Shown here: positions 36,081-43,785 of the stretch, piece by piece
Layout: each line of letters starts with the position of its first letter
Numbering within the stretch: position 1 is the first letter of the stretch
Assembly: GCA_964623055.1 (NCBI GenBank)
Contig: CAZURK010000022.1
Location: 25,634 to 89,633, forward strand
Origin: JADHUC01 sp964623055
GTDB lineage: Bacteria; Planctomycetota; Planctomycetia; Pirellulales; Pirellulaceae
Direction: 5' to 3'
DNA length: 64,000 nt
Position numbers and translations under genes: made by a program
The notes under the pieces: model-generated
Told to the model about the DNA's origin: nothing
The model's database searches: none
What the model saw: only the letters and a program-made list of their open reading frames with translations

Positions 36081-36360
36081 GGTGGTCGGTCCCTCTGCAG
36101 AACGATGATGGGCGGAACTAGCGACGCTGCCACCATGATGACAACGCTAGGCTGCCTTGTCCACAACGAACAGATCGTATCGCATCGCGCCGGTGTGATA
36201 CGCTGCCAGAATTCGAAACACCGTCATGAAGAAGACCGAGTTCGAGCTTTCACGTTGGAGCAGGTATCGCCAAGCATCCCGATTGGTTAGGAGAAGGCCA
36301 AACGCACGTCATGCACAGATTCGCCATGTCTTGCGGACGCGTAGGCTGACATCCTGGGCC

Positions 36361-36410
36361 AGAAACGGGGTCGAGAGTCGTTTGCGGAAACGACTCCCGA
36401 CCCCGTTTCT
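36361..36410. repeat. 23-bp inverted repeat (AAACGGGGTCG type) in a 505-bp gap
   Basis: Arms 36361-36383 and 36388-36410 match at 22 of 23 positions (AGAAACGGGGTCGAGAGTCG and mirror) with a 4-bp loop, so the hairpin would be very stable. The GGGGTC core resembles the palindrome within the PQQ-propeller gene at 19585-19669. The remainder of 36081-36585, between divergent genes, contains no gene or promoter I can support; a GGAG at about 36572 serves the downstream ATG 36586. Confidence 0.75.
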
Positions 36411-36585
36411 TCGCGCTGCCCCTTGAATCACCATTTGCCCTTGGTACGATCAACTCTGTGGCTGGGAAATCAAATTTCCTATTTTTTCCGCTGCCGCGAT
36501 CTTCCGGGATGTTCGTGGATTTGGAGCAAGCGATACGCTACGCCGTAAGAGTACGACTCACGCTCGCGCTGCGGAGAATGGTGCG

Positions 36586-37551
36586 ATGGCTCCAACACCC
36601 GTAAGAGGAACTCACGATTTCACCCCAAGTACGAGGCCATTTCCCCATCTTAAGAGTGCGCGTCGTCCGGGCACGCGTAAGAATCTTCCGAGGCGGATGA
36701 TTGCGGCCATGGGAAGAGAGGTGCTACGGCTCATTCAGCCCAACTTCGCCAAATTGGTTGCTCGTGGAGACACGACTACTCTCGACAAATATCTCGCGAG
36801 CGACAACGAGGGAATTCGACTGGCTGCTGCGGCGTCGCTATCGGATTGTGGTGAACGGCGCGGTGCTCGGTACCTCGTTCAGACACTTGGCGAGCTAGGC
36901 GGCTATCGATTGGCTGAGTACTTGGAAATCCCGAACGACACAATCCGGCTTGCAGCCGCTGTCCTCTTGGCCAATCACGGCGATTCCCGTGGAGTGACGT
37001 ATCTTCTTGATGCATGTGAAAACGAAGAAGACGACTCTCTCGTTGGTTGCTTCGATTGCGGACATGACAGCATTGCCGTGAGTGCGGCTGTAGTTCTTGC
37101 CAATCGCGGCGATCCGCGTGGCGTGAGTTTCCTGCGAGTGCCTCCTTACGTATTCGAGAAGAGACGTTTTCTCGTTTTGGGCAGATGCACGGCATTGGTG
37201 CCCTTGGCTCTAAGTACATTGCACTCCATGGCACGCGAGCAGCCGATTCCTTCCATTTTGAGGGGCGTGACGCTACGCGAAGGAGACATGCCTAAAGTGG
37301 GAGGGCCACCAAGGGATTTAGTGGACTATCTTGAGGGACTATTGACTCACTGTCCCGAGCGCATACAGCGTGAGCATCTTGAAGCAATCACGGAGTTGCC
37401 GACGGGAATCGAGTTCATCTTCACCGTTGAGCGACTGAAAATATGCCACGCGATGCATACCGGTAGAGTCTACACCGATCGCGCCACCGATGTCCTGCCC
37501 TTGACAGTGCTCAGAGCGAACGCCGAGTCCGAATTAAAGAAGAGAATTTGA
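36586..37551 (+). CDS. HEAT-like repeat protein, unknown function
   Basis: A 321-residue protein from ATG 36586 with GGAG nine bases upstream; Met42 (36709) is an alternative because the first 40 residues are basic and low-complexity. Three repeats of a 30-45 residue helical hairpin are visible, each with a D/N-x-I-R/A-L/V-A-A-A-x-x-L core (NEGIRLAAAASLSDCGERRG, NDTIRLAAAVLLANHGDSRG, HDSIAVSAAVVLANRGDPRG), the style of HEAT or ankyrin-like scaffolds. The C-terminal third lacks repeats. No export signal; probably a cytoplasmic protein-interaction module. It is followed by transposase fragments. Composition is somewhat lower in GC than the flanking enzymes, so recent acquisition is possible but unproven. 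Confidence 0.6.
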   Translation: MAPTPVRGTHDFTPSTRPFPHLKSARRPGTRKNLPRRMIAAMGREVLRLIQPNFAKLVARGDTTTLDKYLASDNEGIRLAAAASLSDCGERRGARYLVQTLGELGGYRLAEYLEIPNDTIRLAAAVLLANHGDSRGVTYLLDACENEEDDSLVGCFDCGHDSIAVSAAVVLANRGDPRGVSFLRVPPYVFEKRRFLVLGRCTALVPLALSTLHSMAREQPIPSILRGVTLREGDMPKVGGPPRDLVDYLEGLLTHCPERIQREHLEAITELPTGIEFIFTVERLKICHAMHTGRVYTDRATDVLPLTVLRANAESELKKRI

Positions 37552-37689
37552 CCGGCCGGGCGGCACGCATAGCTCTCTGCCACGACATTCTGCACTTTTT
37601 CGCGCGAGTTTTCGACAGCATGGCCGGCCAGCCGGGGTGATCCGCTCTCGCACGATTGACCTTCTCAAGGCCGGACGCATGATGCGGTC

Positions 37690-37835
37690 ATGGTTGCCAC
37701 AGCCCGCACTCAGAAGCGTTATGACCACCGTCTTCGGGAGCTGGTTCGGACCACACAGGGCATGAGCCTCACTCTTCAGTATGGTGTCCCCCGCTCGACC
37801 GCGCGCCGCTGGCTGACCGCCTCGACCCGCGGCGT
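37690..37835 (+). pseudogene. Fragment of a transposase N-terminal helix-turn-helix
   Basis: The first 40 or so codons from ATG 37690 read RYDHRLRELVRTTQGMSLTL then YGVPRSTARRWLTA, the DNA-binding opening of IS3/integrase-type transposases (YDHRLRELV..., GVPRSTARxWL). The match ends near 37835 and the continuing frame (RCSLTLSWRAAVPAPQ) is unrelated, so the catalytic core is missing. The fragment abuts a second, different transposase remnant. Family placement is by memory of the motif only. Confidence 0.5.
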
Positions 37836-37840
37836 TCGCT

Positions 37841-37990
37841 GCAGCCTTACGCTATCCTGGAGAGCTGCTGTACCGGCCCCGCAATCCGCAGCCCTCGGAT
37901 CTGTGGCGCTTGACGGACGAGCATTTCGAGACCTTCCAGCAGCTCTACGGCGAGCGGTTTGCGCCCAAGTATGGCTACTGCGGGAAAGAA
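37841..37990 (+). pseudogene. Fragment resembling the N-terminus of an IS91-type transposase
   Basis: In frame with 37862 the translation reads YPGELLYRPRNPQPSDLWRL followed by TDEHFETFQQLYGERFAPKY and GY. This Y-R-P-R-x-P-x-x-S-x-L-x-x-L...F...Y-x-E-R-F pattern is how IS91-family transposases open, just before their zinc-binding domain. No CxxC zinc pairs or HUH motif follow; the match stops at about 37980. No start codon belongs to it. It is a decayed piece joined directly to the preceding transposase fragment and lies immediately 5' of a truncated polyketide synthase gene. Confidence 0.45.
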
Positions 37991-38151
37991 AAGCTGCCAT
38001 GTGGGAACCGACTTATTGTAACTCGGCGCGTACGGATAGCGCCACCGCGTTTGGCGGTTTTTGAAAGAGACTCGGGTCGACGCGGCTTGTCGCTCCCGCC
38101 CCCTTTTTCGTCATTTACCCGCCGGCTCTTGGACCATACGACCGTGGCCCC

Positions 38152-39000
38152 ATGACACAGGCGCGCATGGAAAAGTACGCCGAACATGCCCCGCCCCTCG
38201 CCGTGGCCGCGTCGCAGACAGCCTTGAATGAAGCTGAGTTGGAGGCAGATCGAGTTACCCATCTTATCACTGTCTCCTGCACCGGCTTCGAATCGCCCGG
38301 GATCGACATGTCGCTGATCAAGCGTCTCGGGCTGTCGCCGTCGGTCGGGCGAATCCAGGTGGGCTTCATGGGGTGCCACGGAGCGTTGAACGGCTTGCGA
38401 GTGGCCCAGGCATTTGCCGAAGCTGATCCCCAAGCGTGCGTGTTGCTGTGCGCCGTCGAACTGTGCAGCCTGCACTACCAGTACGGCTCGGACCCACAAC
38501 AGACAGTCGCCAATGCGCTTTTCGCCGACGGGGCCGCGGCACTGGTAGCCACCGGCAAGCCGATGGAACACGATGACTGTTGGCGAGTCGCTGCCTGTGG
38601 TTCATGCCTGATGCCAGACAGCGAGGACGCGATGACGTGGCGAATCGGAGACCACGGATTCCAGATGACCTTGTCGCCACAAGTACCCGAGCTGATCCGC
38701 CAACACTTGCGTTCTTGGCTATCAGCCTGGCTTGAATCGAGAGGCTACTCTGTTGACGACGTATCATCGTGGGCGATACATCCCGGAGGGCCCCGCGTCG
38801 TTCGAAGCGTCACCGACGCCCTTGGTGTGCCGCCGGAGGCGGCCAGCGCGTCCAACGAAATTTTGGCCACGTATGGCAACATGTCTTCCCCAACGGTGCT
38901 TTTCGTGGTCCGGCGTCTCCAGGAACTGGGCGCCGCCAAGCCGTGTGTAGCTTTGGGATTTGGGCCGGGGCTCGTTGTCGAGGCGACGTTGTTCGTCTAG
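38152..39000 (+). CDS. Type III polyketide synthase (chalcone/stilbene synthase family), probably 5'-truncated
   Basis: A 282-residue thiolase-fold condensing enzyme. The catalytic triad is present: Cys75 in GFMGCHGALN, His210 in AIHPGGPRV, Asn243 in YGNMSSPTV; ITVSCTGFESPGID and a GFGPGL end are family signatures. Full-length members have roughly 350-380 residues, so some 70-90 N-terminal residues are missing. Upstream of ATG 38152 the same frame continues sensibly (FFVIYPPALGPYDRGPMTQA) back to a stop at 38062-38064, and family-like residues (FLKETRVDA) appear in another frame near 38058-38085, as expected of a frameshifted 5' part. Transposase debris lies immediately upstream. No RBS precedes 38152. 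It may be a pseudogene. The product, if made, would be an alkylresorcinol, pyrone or similar polyketide. Confidence 0.75.
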   Translation: MTQARMEKYAEHAPPLAVAASQTALNEAELEADRVTHLITVSCTGFESPGIDMSLIKRLGLSPSVGRIQVGFMGCHGALNGLRVAQAFAEADPQACVLLCAVELCSLHYQYGSDPQQTVANALFADGAAALVATGKPMEHDDCWRVAACGSCLMPDSEDAMTWRIGDHGFQMTLSPQVPELIRQHLRSWLSAWLESRGYSVDDVSSWAIHPGGPRVVRSVTDALGVPPEAASASNEILATYGNMSSPTVLFVVRRLQELGAAKPCVALGFGPGLVVEATLFV

Positions 39001-39043
39001 CGTCGCATTTCTCACCAAGCTGGGAAACCGAGACAGTGTGTTG

Positions 39044-39110
39044 ACACAAGCCCGACGCGCCAGCGAGGGTGGACCGCTCGCCATCCCTCGCTGGCGCGTC
39101 GGGCTTGTGT
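39044..39110. repeat. Perfect 26-bp inverted repeat (AAGCCCGACGCGCCAGCGAG type), bidirectional terminator candidate
   Basis: Arms 39044-39069 and 39085-39110 are exact reverse complements around a 15-bp loop. It occupies the 124-bp gap between two convergent stops (39000 and 39125). The same 20-mer AAGCCCGACGCGCCAGCGAG recurs at 45893-45912 in a degenerate palindrome, again between convergent genes, so this is a dispersed element family in this genome. Confidence 0.8.
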
Positions 39111-39124
39111 GACTGGTGAGAAGG

Positions 39125-40564
39125 CTAACGATCGGGGGCCGCGGCGTCGGCGCGTGTTGCCCGCTTAGTCAACGGCAAGTCGAAGAAGAACACTTCGTTC
39201 TTGTCGTGTTCGCCCTCGACCTGCTCGGGTGTTATCTCCAGGCGGTCTCCCGAGATGGTACGAAAACTGATGTCACCATCAGGATTTGTGATGAGGAATT
39301 CAGCCGGATGGACAAACGTGATCCAGATGTTGTTCTCTTTCGACCTCGCTTGCAGAAACGGATCGTTAGATTTCGGGCCGAACATGCCGCCGGACGGACA
39401 GATCAGGAAATCGGCACCGCCATCGCACAATCGCTTGACCAGATCCGGGTATCGCCGGTCGGCACAGATCATGAGCGCAATCTTGCCGTACGGCGTCTCG
39501 AACACCGGCGAACTGTGCCCGGGTGTGTTGCGCACCAACTCGTGCCCGAGTTGTTGCTTGCGATACTTGCCAACCAGTCGACCGTCAGGGGCGATCAGGA
39601 CCGCTGTGTTGTAGCGGTGCTCGCCATCGGCCTCCAACATTCCGGCTATGATGAAGATGTCCAAGTCGTCCGCCAAAGCGGCCAAACGACGGCAGAACGA
39701 CCCGTCGGGGATGCTCTCGCCGAGGGCTCGGTACTGCTCTAACGGAATCGTCTTGTCCTTGATGGCATAGCCGTCGAGGAAACACTCGGTCGTGCAAACG
39801 ATTTTGGCATCGTCCTTGGCCGCTTGGCGAATCATTGCTTCCGCGCGACGAAAGTTGGCCTCTTTATCGGCACGCAGCCACTTGAGCACGATGCCAGCGA
39901 CACGAACCGTATCACAGGACCAAGTCTCATCCGCTGGAAGCTCCTTGAGCGTTATGTCCTTGTACCATGCTTCATTGGGCGGACCGCTGTGGATTTGCAG
40001 GCCGATCACACCCTTCTGCGGAATGGTGCTATCGAATTCTGTATAGTCGACCGTGCAGCGGCCGTTCAGCCAAAGCCGAACCCTCCGCCCTTCGCATCGA
40101 ATGACGTATTCGTTCCAGTCACCCTCGTTGTGCAGCTTTCCTTGCTCCTCGACGGGCGGTCCCGTCAGCAGCCTGTGGCGTCGTTCGTCATACAGACATC
40201 CCCAGTAGACTTGGCCAATGTCCGCCTGGTAGCCAATCATTTCGTTGCTGTTTGGGACCCGTTGGCTACGAATCTGAATGCCTGCATTAGGATTCTGCCC
40301 CAGTACTCTGAACTTCAATCGCAGCTCGAAGTCCGTGTATTCCTTCCTGGTGCATAGGTACTCGTTCCGCGGTACTCGTTCTTTCAAGCTTCCACCTACG
40401 ATCGCGTTGTCCTCGATGCGGAAAGCGTCAAGGTTTCCTTCCCAGCCATCGAACGATTTTCCGTCGAACAACGGGTTGCCGGACGACTCCATGACATCAT
40501 CCTTCCCATGCGCCGCACTCGACGCAAATGCCAGAACACACATCGATACAACGAGCTTCTTCAT
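39125..40564 (-). CDS. Exported fusion of a DUF1080 (3-keto-disaccharide hydrolase) domain and a nitrilase-superfamily domain
   Basis: A 479-residue protein; ATG 40564 follows GGAGAG and opens a signal peptide (MKKLVVSMCVLAFASSAAHG). Residues about 30-208 form a DUF1080/concanavalin-like domain (LFDGKSFDGWEG, FELRLKFRVLG, GIQIRSQRVP, ILLR-less but with GVIGLQIHSG), a family that includes 3-keto-glycoside hydrolases. Residues about 218-465 are a carbon-nitrogen hydrolase: Glu260 in TTECFLDGY, Lys336 in YRKQQLG, Cys367 in LMICADRRYPD, the expected E-K-C triad, so it looks catalytically complete. Both halves are joined without a frameshift. Substrate is unknown; the pairing suggests amide cleavage on a sugar derivative in the periplasm, which is inference. 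Confidence 0.85.
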   Translation of the reverse strand: MKKLVVSMCVLAFASSAAHGKDDVMESSGNPLFDGKSFDGWEGNLDAFRIEDNAIVGGSLKERVPRNEYLCTRKEYTDFELRLKFRVLGQNPNAGIQIRSQRVPNSNEMIGYQADIGQVYWGCLYDERRHRLLTGPPVEEQGKLHNEGDWNEYVIRCEGRRVRLWLNGRCTVDYTEFDSTIPQKGVIGLQIHSGPPNEAWYKDITLKELPADETWSCDTVRVAGIVLKWLRADKEANFRRAEAMIRQAAKDDAKIVCTTECFLDGYAIKDKTIPLEQYRALGESIPDGSFCRRLAALADDLDIFIIAGMLEADGEHRYNTAVLIAPDGRLVGKYRKQQLGHELVRNTPGHSSPVFETPYGKIALMICADRRYPDLVKRLCDGGADFLICPSGGMFGPKSNDPFLQARSKENNIWITFVHPAEFLITNPDGDISFRTISGDRLEITPEQVEGEHDKNEVFFFDLPLTKRATRADAAAPDR

Positions 40565-40638
40565 CAGTCTGCTCTCCCTATGCTAACGGACGACGTCAAT
40601 TTCGCCCAAACCGGCCAGCGTCACAAACTCCTATTGAA

Positions 40639-41820
40639 TCAAGTTGAGCCTCTAATATTCAGTTGCGTCATCGCCTTCAACAGGCGGTCGATCATTTTCT
40701 CTGTGTGAGCGTAACTAAGACTGATGCGCAACAACGATTCACCTGCGGGCACCGACGGCGGACGAATACCGGGGACCAACAGGCCAAATTCTCTCAGCGT
40801 AGACGCCTTGTCCATGGTCCGCGCGGAATCACCAATAATCACGGGAATGATTTGACTGGCCGAATCTGCGGTGGACCAGCCTTGTTGCTTCAGTTGCCCG
40901 CGCAGGCTGGCGGCTCGGTCCAACAGCGCCACGCGACGGTGCGGTTCACATTGTACCAGCCGCAGCGCCTCGATGGCGGCTGCGGCGGTTGCCTCGGGCG
41001 GCGCGGTCGAAAATACATACGAGCGTGCCCTATTCGCGAGCCAATCGATTAATCGCTGCTGGCCCACGACGAATCCGCCGATCGAGCCGAGTGCTTTGCT
41101 CAGCGTACCGACGCGCACATGCACGCCGTCCTCGGCGCCCAGATGCTCGCACACACCTCGGCCCTTTGCACCGAAGACACCCGTGGCGTGCGCTTCGTCG
41201 ACCATCAGCATGGCGTTGTACTGTTCGGCCAGTTCGGCCAACTCGACGAGCGGCGCCAAATCGCCGTCCATGCTGAACAATCCGTCGGTGACGATCAGAC
41301 GTCGGCGGAATGAGCGGGCATTTTGAATGAGCGTCTTGAGGCGGTCGATGTCTCGATGGGGATAGACCTCGATACGAGCCCCCGACAGGCGGCAACCGTC
41401 GATGATGCTGGCGTGGTTCTTGGCGTCGCTGAGAATCACGTCCTGCTTGCCCACAAGCGCCGGGATTGTCCCCGTGTTGGCTGCGAATCCGGACGGAAAC
41501 AGCAGAGCCGCCTCCGTTTCTTCAAAATCGGCTAGAGTCTTCTCCAATTCTGCATGTGCGGTAGCACGCCCTGTTGCCAACGGGCTGGCTCCACTCCCCC
41601 AGCCGCCTTGACGGACGCCGTTTCCGACCGCTTCGACCAGGCTTTCGGCGGCAAAGCCCAAGTAATCGTTCGATCCGAAACTCACCAACGGTTTTCCATC
41701 CAGGCAGATGGTCGCCGGACGCTGTGGTCCGTCGCGCGTGGTCAAACGGCGGCGCAGATGTTTCTGTTCGAGCGCCAGAAGTTCGTCGTCAAGCCAGGCA
41801 AACGGATCGTGGGGCATCAT
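40639..41820 (-). CDS. bioF: 8-amino-7-oxononanoate synthase
   Basis: A 393-residue alpha-oxoamine synthase that condenses pimeloyl-ACP (or -CoA) with alanine in biotin synthesis. Visible: SFGSNDYLGFA near the N-terminus, GSGASPLATGRATAHAELE, the PLP contact DEAHATGVFG, and the Schiff-base lysine Lys242 in GTLSKALGSIGG. Length is normal. 2-amino-3-ketobutyrate-CoA ligase (Kbl) and serine palmitoyltransferase are the main alternatives; the lack of a tdh neighbour and the SNDYLG/ATGRATAH wording favour BioF. Its start ATG overlaps the stop of the upstream [2Fe-2S] gene (ATGA, 41817-41820), so translation should be coupled. No other bio genes are seen in the window. Confidence 0.88.
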   Translation of the reverse strand: MMPHDPFAWLDDELLALEQKHLRRRLTTRDGPQRPATICLDGKPLVSFGSNDYLGFAAESLVEAVGNGVRQGGWGSGASPLATGRATAHAELEKTLADFEETEAALLFPSGFAANTGTIPALVGKQDVILSDAKNHASIIDGCRLSGARIEVYPHRDIDRLKTLIQNARSFRRRLIVTDGLFSMDGDLAPLVELAELAEQYNAMLMVDEAHATGVFGAKGRGVCEHLGAEDGVHVRVGTLSKALGSIGGFVVGQQRLIDWLANRARSYVFSTAPPEATAAAAIEALRLVQCEPHRRVALLDRAASLRGQLKQQGWSTADSASQIIPVIIGDSARTMDKASTLREFGLLVPGIRPPSVPAGESLLRISLSYAHTEKMIDRLLKAMTQLNIRGST

Positions 41821-42116
41821 GGATTCTCGGCGATCGGCGGTGCGTTTGGCGGCGGCGTGCCACCGCCTTCGCGAATGTACTCTGCGCGCCGTCGACTGTA
41901 TTCTTCGGCACTGGGCAAATCAGCTTCAGTGGCTCCACCTTCGACCGCCTCTTGAAACAGGCACTGCAGGAAGGGACGACACCATCCGCAGCCGGTTCCG
42001 GCACCGAAGCATTCGCTCAGTTGCGCCGCCCGTTTTGGCTTTTCGATGCGCAGATAGTTGATCACCTTGCGTTTGGTGACCCGAAAGCACAGGCAGAGTT
42101 TGTCGTCCGGTTGCAT
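41817..42116 (-). CDS. BFD-like [2Fe-2S]-binding protein, coupled to bioF
   Basis: A 99-residue protein with the cysteine layout of the BFD-like domain found in bacterioferritin-associated ferredoxin and some NAD(P)H-dependent enzymes: Cys8-x-Cys10 and Cys43-x2-Cys46, with an extra Cys36 (LCLCFRVTKRK; SECFGAGTGCGWCR). The helix pattern between them fits the small helix-turn-helix fold that binds a [2Fe-2S] cluster. A charged C-terminal tail (SAEEYSRRRAEYIREGGG) is added. Its stop codon overlaps the bioF start by four bases, a strong sign of a shared transcript. The partner is not known; biotin synthase, which consumes a [2Fe-2S] cluster, is a conceivable beneficiary, but that is speculation. 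Confidence 0.75.
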   Translation of the reverse strand: MQPDDKLCLCFRVTKRKVINYLRIEKPKRAAQLSECFGAGTGCGWCRPFLQCLFQEAVEGGATEADLPSAEEYSRRRAEYIREGGGTPPPNAPPIAENP

Positions 42117-42285
42117 CGTGTAGTCGTCACTCTTTCAAAGACGTTCTCGGGCAAGGTCGCCCTGGCGGAAGGGAGATGGGGCCAGCCAGTTCAGGGCCGC
42201 CGCGCTTGACGTTGCTGCGAGCCCACCTACACTTTACTCGATTTGTCATCACTCTCATAACAGCGTGCCTCCAAATTGGCAAGCT

Positions 42286-42355
42286 GGGAGGGCGAGGCTC
42301 CTGCCGAGTCGCCGCGACCACGAGAACCACGGCTCAGCGGGAGTTTCGCCCTCCC
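42286..42355. repeat. Imperfect inverted repeat (GGGAGGGCGAGGCTCCTG type) in a divergent gap
   Basis: Arms 42286-42308 and 42333-42355 pair at about 19 of 23 positions (GGGAGGGCGAGGCTCCTGCC and a diverged mirror). Elements with this GGGAGGGCGAGGCTCC wording are dispersed in planctomycete genomes to my memory. It lies in the 289-bp gap between the divergent [2Fe-2S] gene and the HEAT-protein gene and would sit in the leader of the latter. Confidence 0.65.
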
Positions 42356-42405
42356 GGATCGCAGCGTTGGGACGACTTGGAGACCCGCTTGAAGAGGCTT
42401 GTCGC

Positions 42406-43449
42406 GTGTCTGATGGTTCCGAGAAAGCGCCGCCCGAACGACCGGCTGGCCAGCCCACCGAGGATTCTGCGCAGCCGACCGAGGCATCCGATTCCGGATG
42501 CTTATTGAAGCTGGCACTGATCCCCATGGTCATTATCGCGGTTTTTGCCGCCGTATGGTTGGTGTTTGGCCTGCTTGCCCACGTGGGCAGTGATCCCAGG
42601 GAATTGGTGCAGGATTTGAAGAAGGGGAAGGACGCCAGTTGGCAAAAAGCGCTGACACTTGCGAATCTACTCCGCGACTCCGAATACGAGGGACTGAAAC
42701 GCGACCCCAAAATCGCCGCGGACGTGGCTTCGGTTCTTCAATCGCAGATCGAATCTGGTGCGATGGACGCCGAGTCGATTAAGCTGCGTGTGTGCCTCTG
42801 CCGCGCCTTGGGTGAATTCGAGGTGCCCGAGGTCGTGCCCGCGTTGGTCCAGGCGGTTCGAACGGAACGCAATGACGCAGAAGTGCACGTGCGCCGGTCG
42901 GCGTTGGAAGCGATCGCCGTGCTCGCCACGAACGTGGGACCGGAGAGCCTGCGCGAAAACGAGCGACTGATGAAAGTGGCCTTGGCAGCCTCGAAGGAAC
43001 AGGGGGAAGGTCCCGTGGAAAAGAGGCCGCGGGATGACTTGAGAACGACAGCCGCATTCACGCTGGGCGTGATCGGGGGCAAGCGGGCAATCGAGCGGCT
43101 CGAGTTGCTGTTGGGCGATCCCTGCCCCAACGCGCGTTACAACGCGGCAACTGGGCTGGCCCGTCACGGCAACATCGACGCGATTCCGGTTCTCGTGGAA
43201 ATGCTCGACCTAGACAACCGGTTTGCCGTGCAAATGGAAAGCTCGGACGAGGCCAAAACGTGGAAGCGCGAATTGGTTGTCACTAATGCCATTCGTGCAG
43301 CCCGGCAACTTGCCGAAAAGAATCCGTCGATCGATGTGAGCCAACTGGAAGCCGCGCTGGAAAACGTGGTCCGCTCGGACCTTGGACCCAGCGTTCGATC
43401 CGCGGCTCGCGAGACGTTGCATGCATTGAAATCAGTGCAAGCAGAGTAA
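42406..43449 (+). CDS. Anchored HEAT-repeat protein
   Basis: A 347-residue protein. GTG 42406 is chosen because AGAGG (42393-42397) lies eight bases upstream and because the alternative longer frame from 42265 runs through a palindromic repeat. After a short Pro/Glu-rich cytoplasmic tail, residues about 36-58 form one TM helix (LIPMVIIAVFAAVWLVFGLL). The rest is helical with HEAT-like pairs (VVPALVQAVRTERNDAEVHV RR..LEAIAVL; TTAAFTLGVIGGKRAIERLE; YNAATGLARHGNIDAIPVLV), about four to five repeats. It is most likely a scaffold outside the cytoplasmic membrane. Not in an obvious operon; a 336-bp gap follows. Confidence 0.7.
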   Translation: MSDGSEKAPPERPAGQPTEDSAQPTEASDSGCLLKLALIPMVIIAVFAAVWLVFGLLAHVGSDPRELVQDLKKGKDASWQKALTLANLLRDSEYEGLKRDPKIAADVASVLQSQIESGAMDAESIKLRVCLCRALGEFEVPEVVPALVQAVRTERNDAEVHVRRSALEAIAVLATNVGPESLRENERLMKVALAASKEQGEGPVEKRPRDDLRTTAAFTLGVIGGKRAIERLELLLGDPCPNARYNAATGLARHGNIDAIPVLVEMLDLDNRFAVQMESSDEAKTWKRELVVTNAIRAARQLAEKNPSIDVSQLEAALENVVRSDLGPSVRSAARETLHALKSVQAE

Positions 43450-43785
43450 GAGTCGCCTCTACCAGGCAACGCCTTGTCTCTCATTCCGCCAATGCGATCG
43501 TCAAGCGGCGCGACGCCAAGTCCGGTTATGCCGGTTAGGAAAAGTTGTGTCGTAAGCCGTTAGGTCCAATACGCTTGCGCCCAAATGGTCAGGATGGGCG
43601 TCGGCAGAGCGCCGGAAAAACTTGAATTCGATTCGAAAAATATAAGCCCTTATCACCTCGGTATTTGTTGCCGTTCGCCGGTTCCAATGCGAGAATTTTC
43701 TTAGGTAGGTGGTTGTATTCTCTTCTCATCTGGAACCTACTAGATTGTCTGGAGTCGACTCTTCAATGCGCTTAGCGTGGGGCGG
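43450..43785. other. Gene-free region upstream of the YTV-type gene
   Basis: 336 bp without a supportable gene. It contains an AT-rich patch at about 43616-43660 (TTGAATTCGATTCGAAAAAT followed by ATAAGC), a candidate promoter region for the downstream cell-envelope gene. The TTGAAT and TATAAG hexamers there are only 13 bp apart, too close for a good sigma-70 promoter. No repeat or RNA structure recognised. Confidence 0.4.

Noticed and set aside
43450..43785. A small RNA gene or riboswitch before the YTV-type gene
   Set aside because: No paired stems or known riboswitch core could be seen; only an AT-rich patch.
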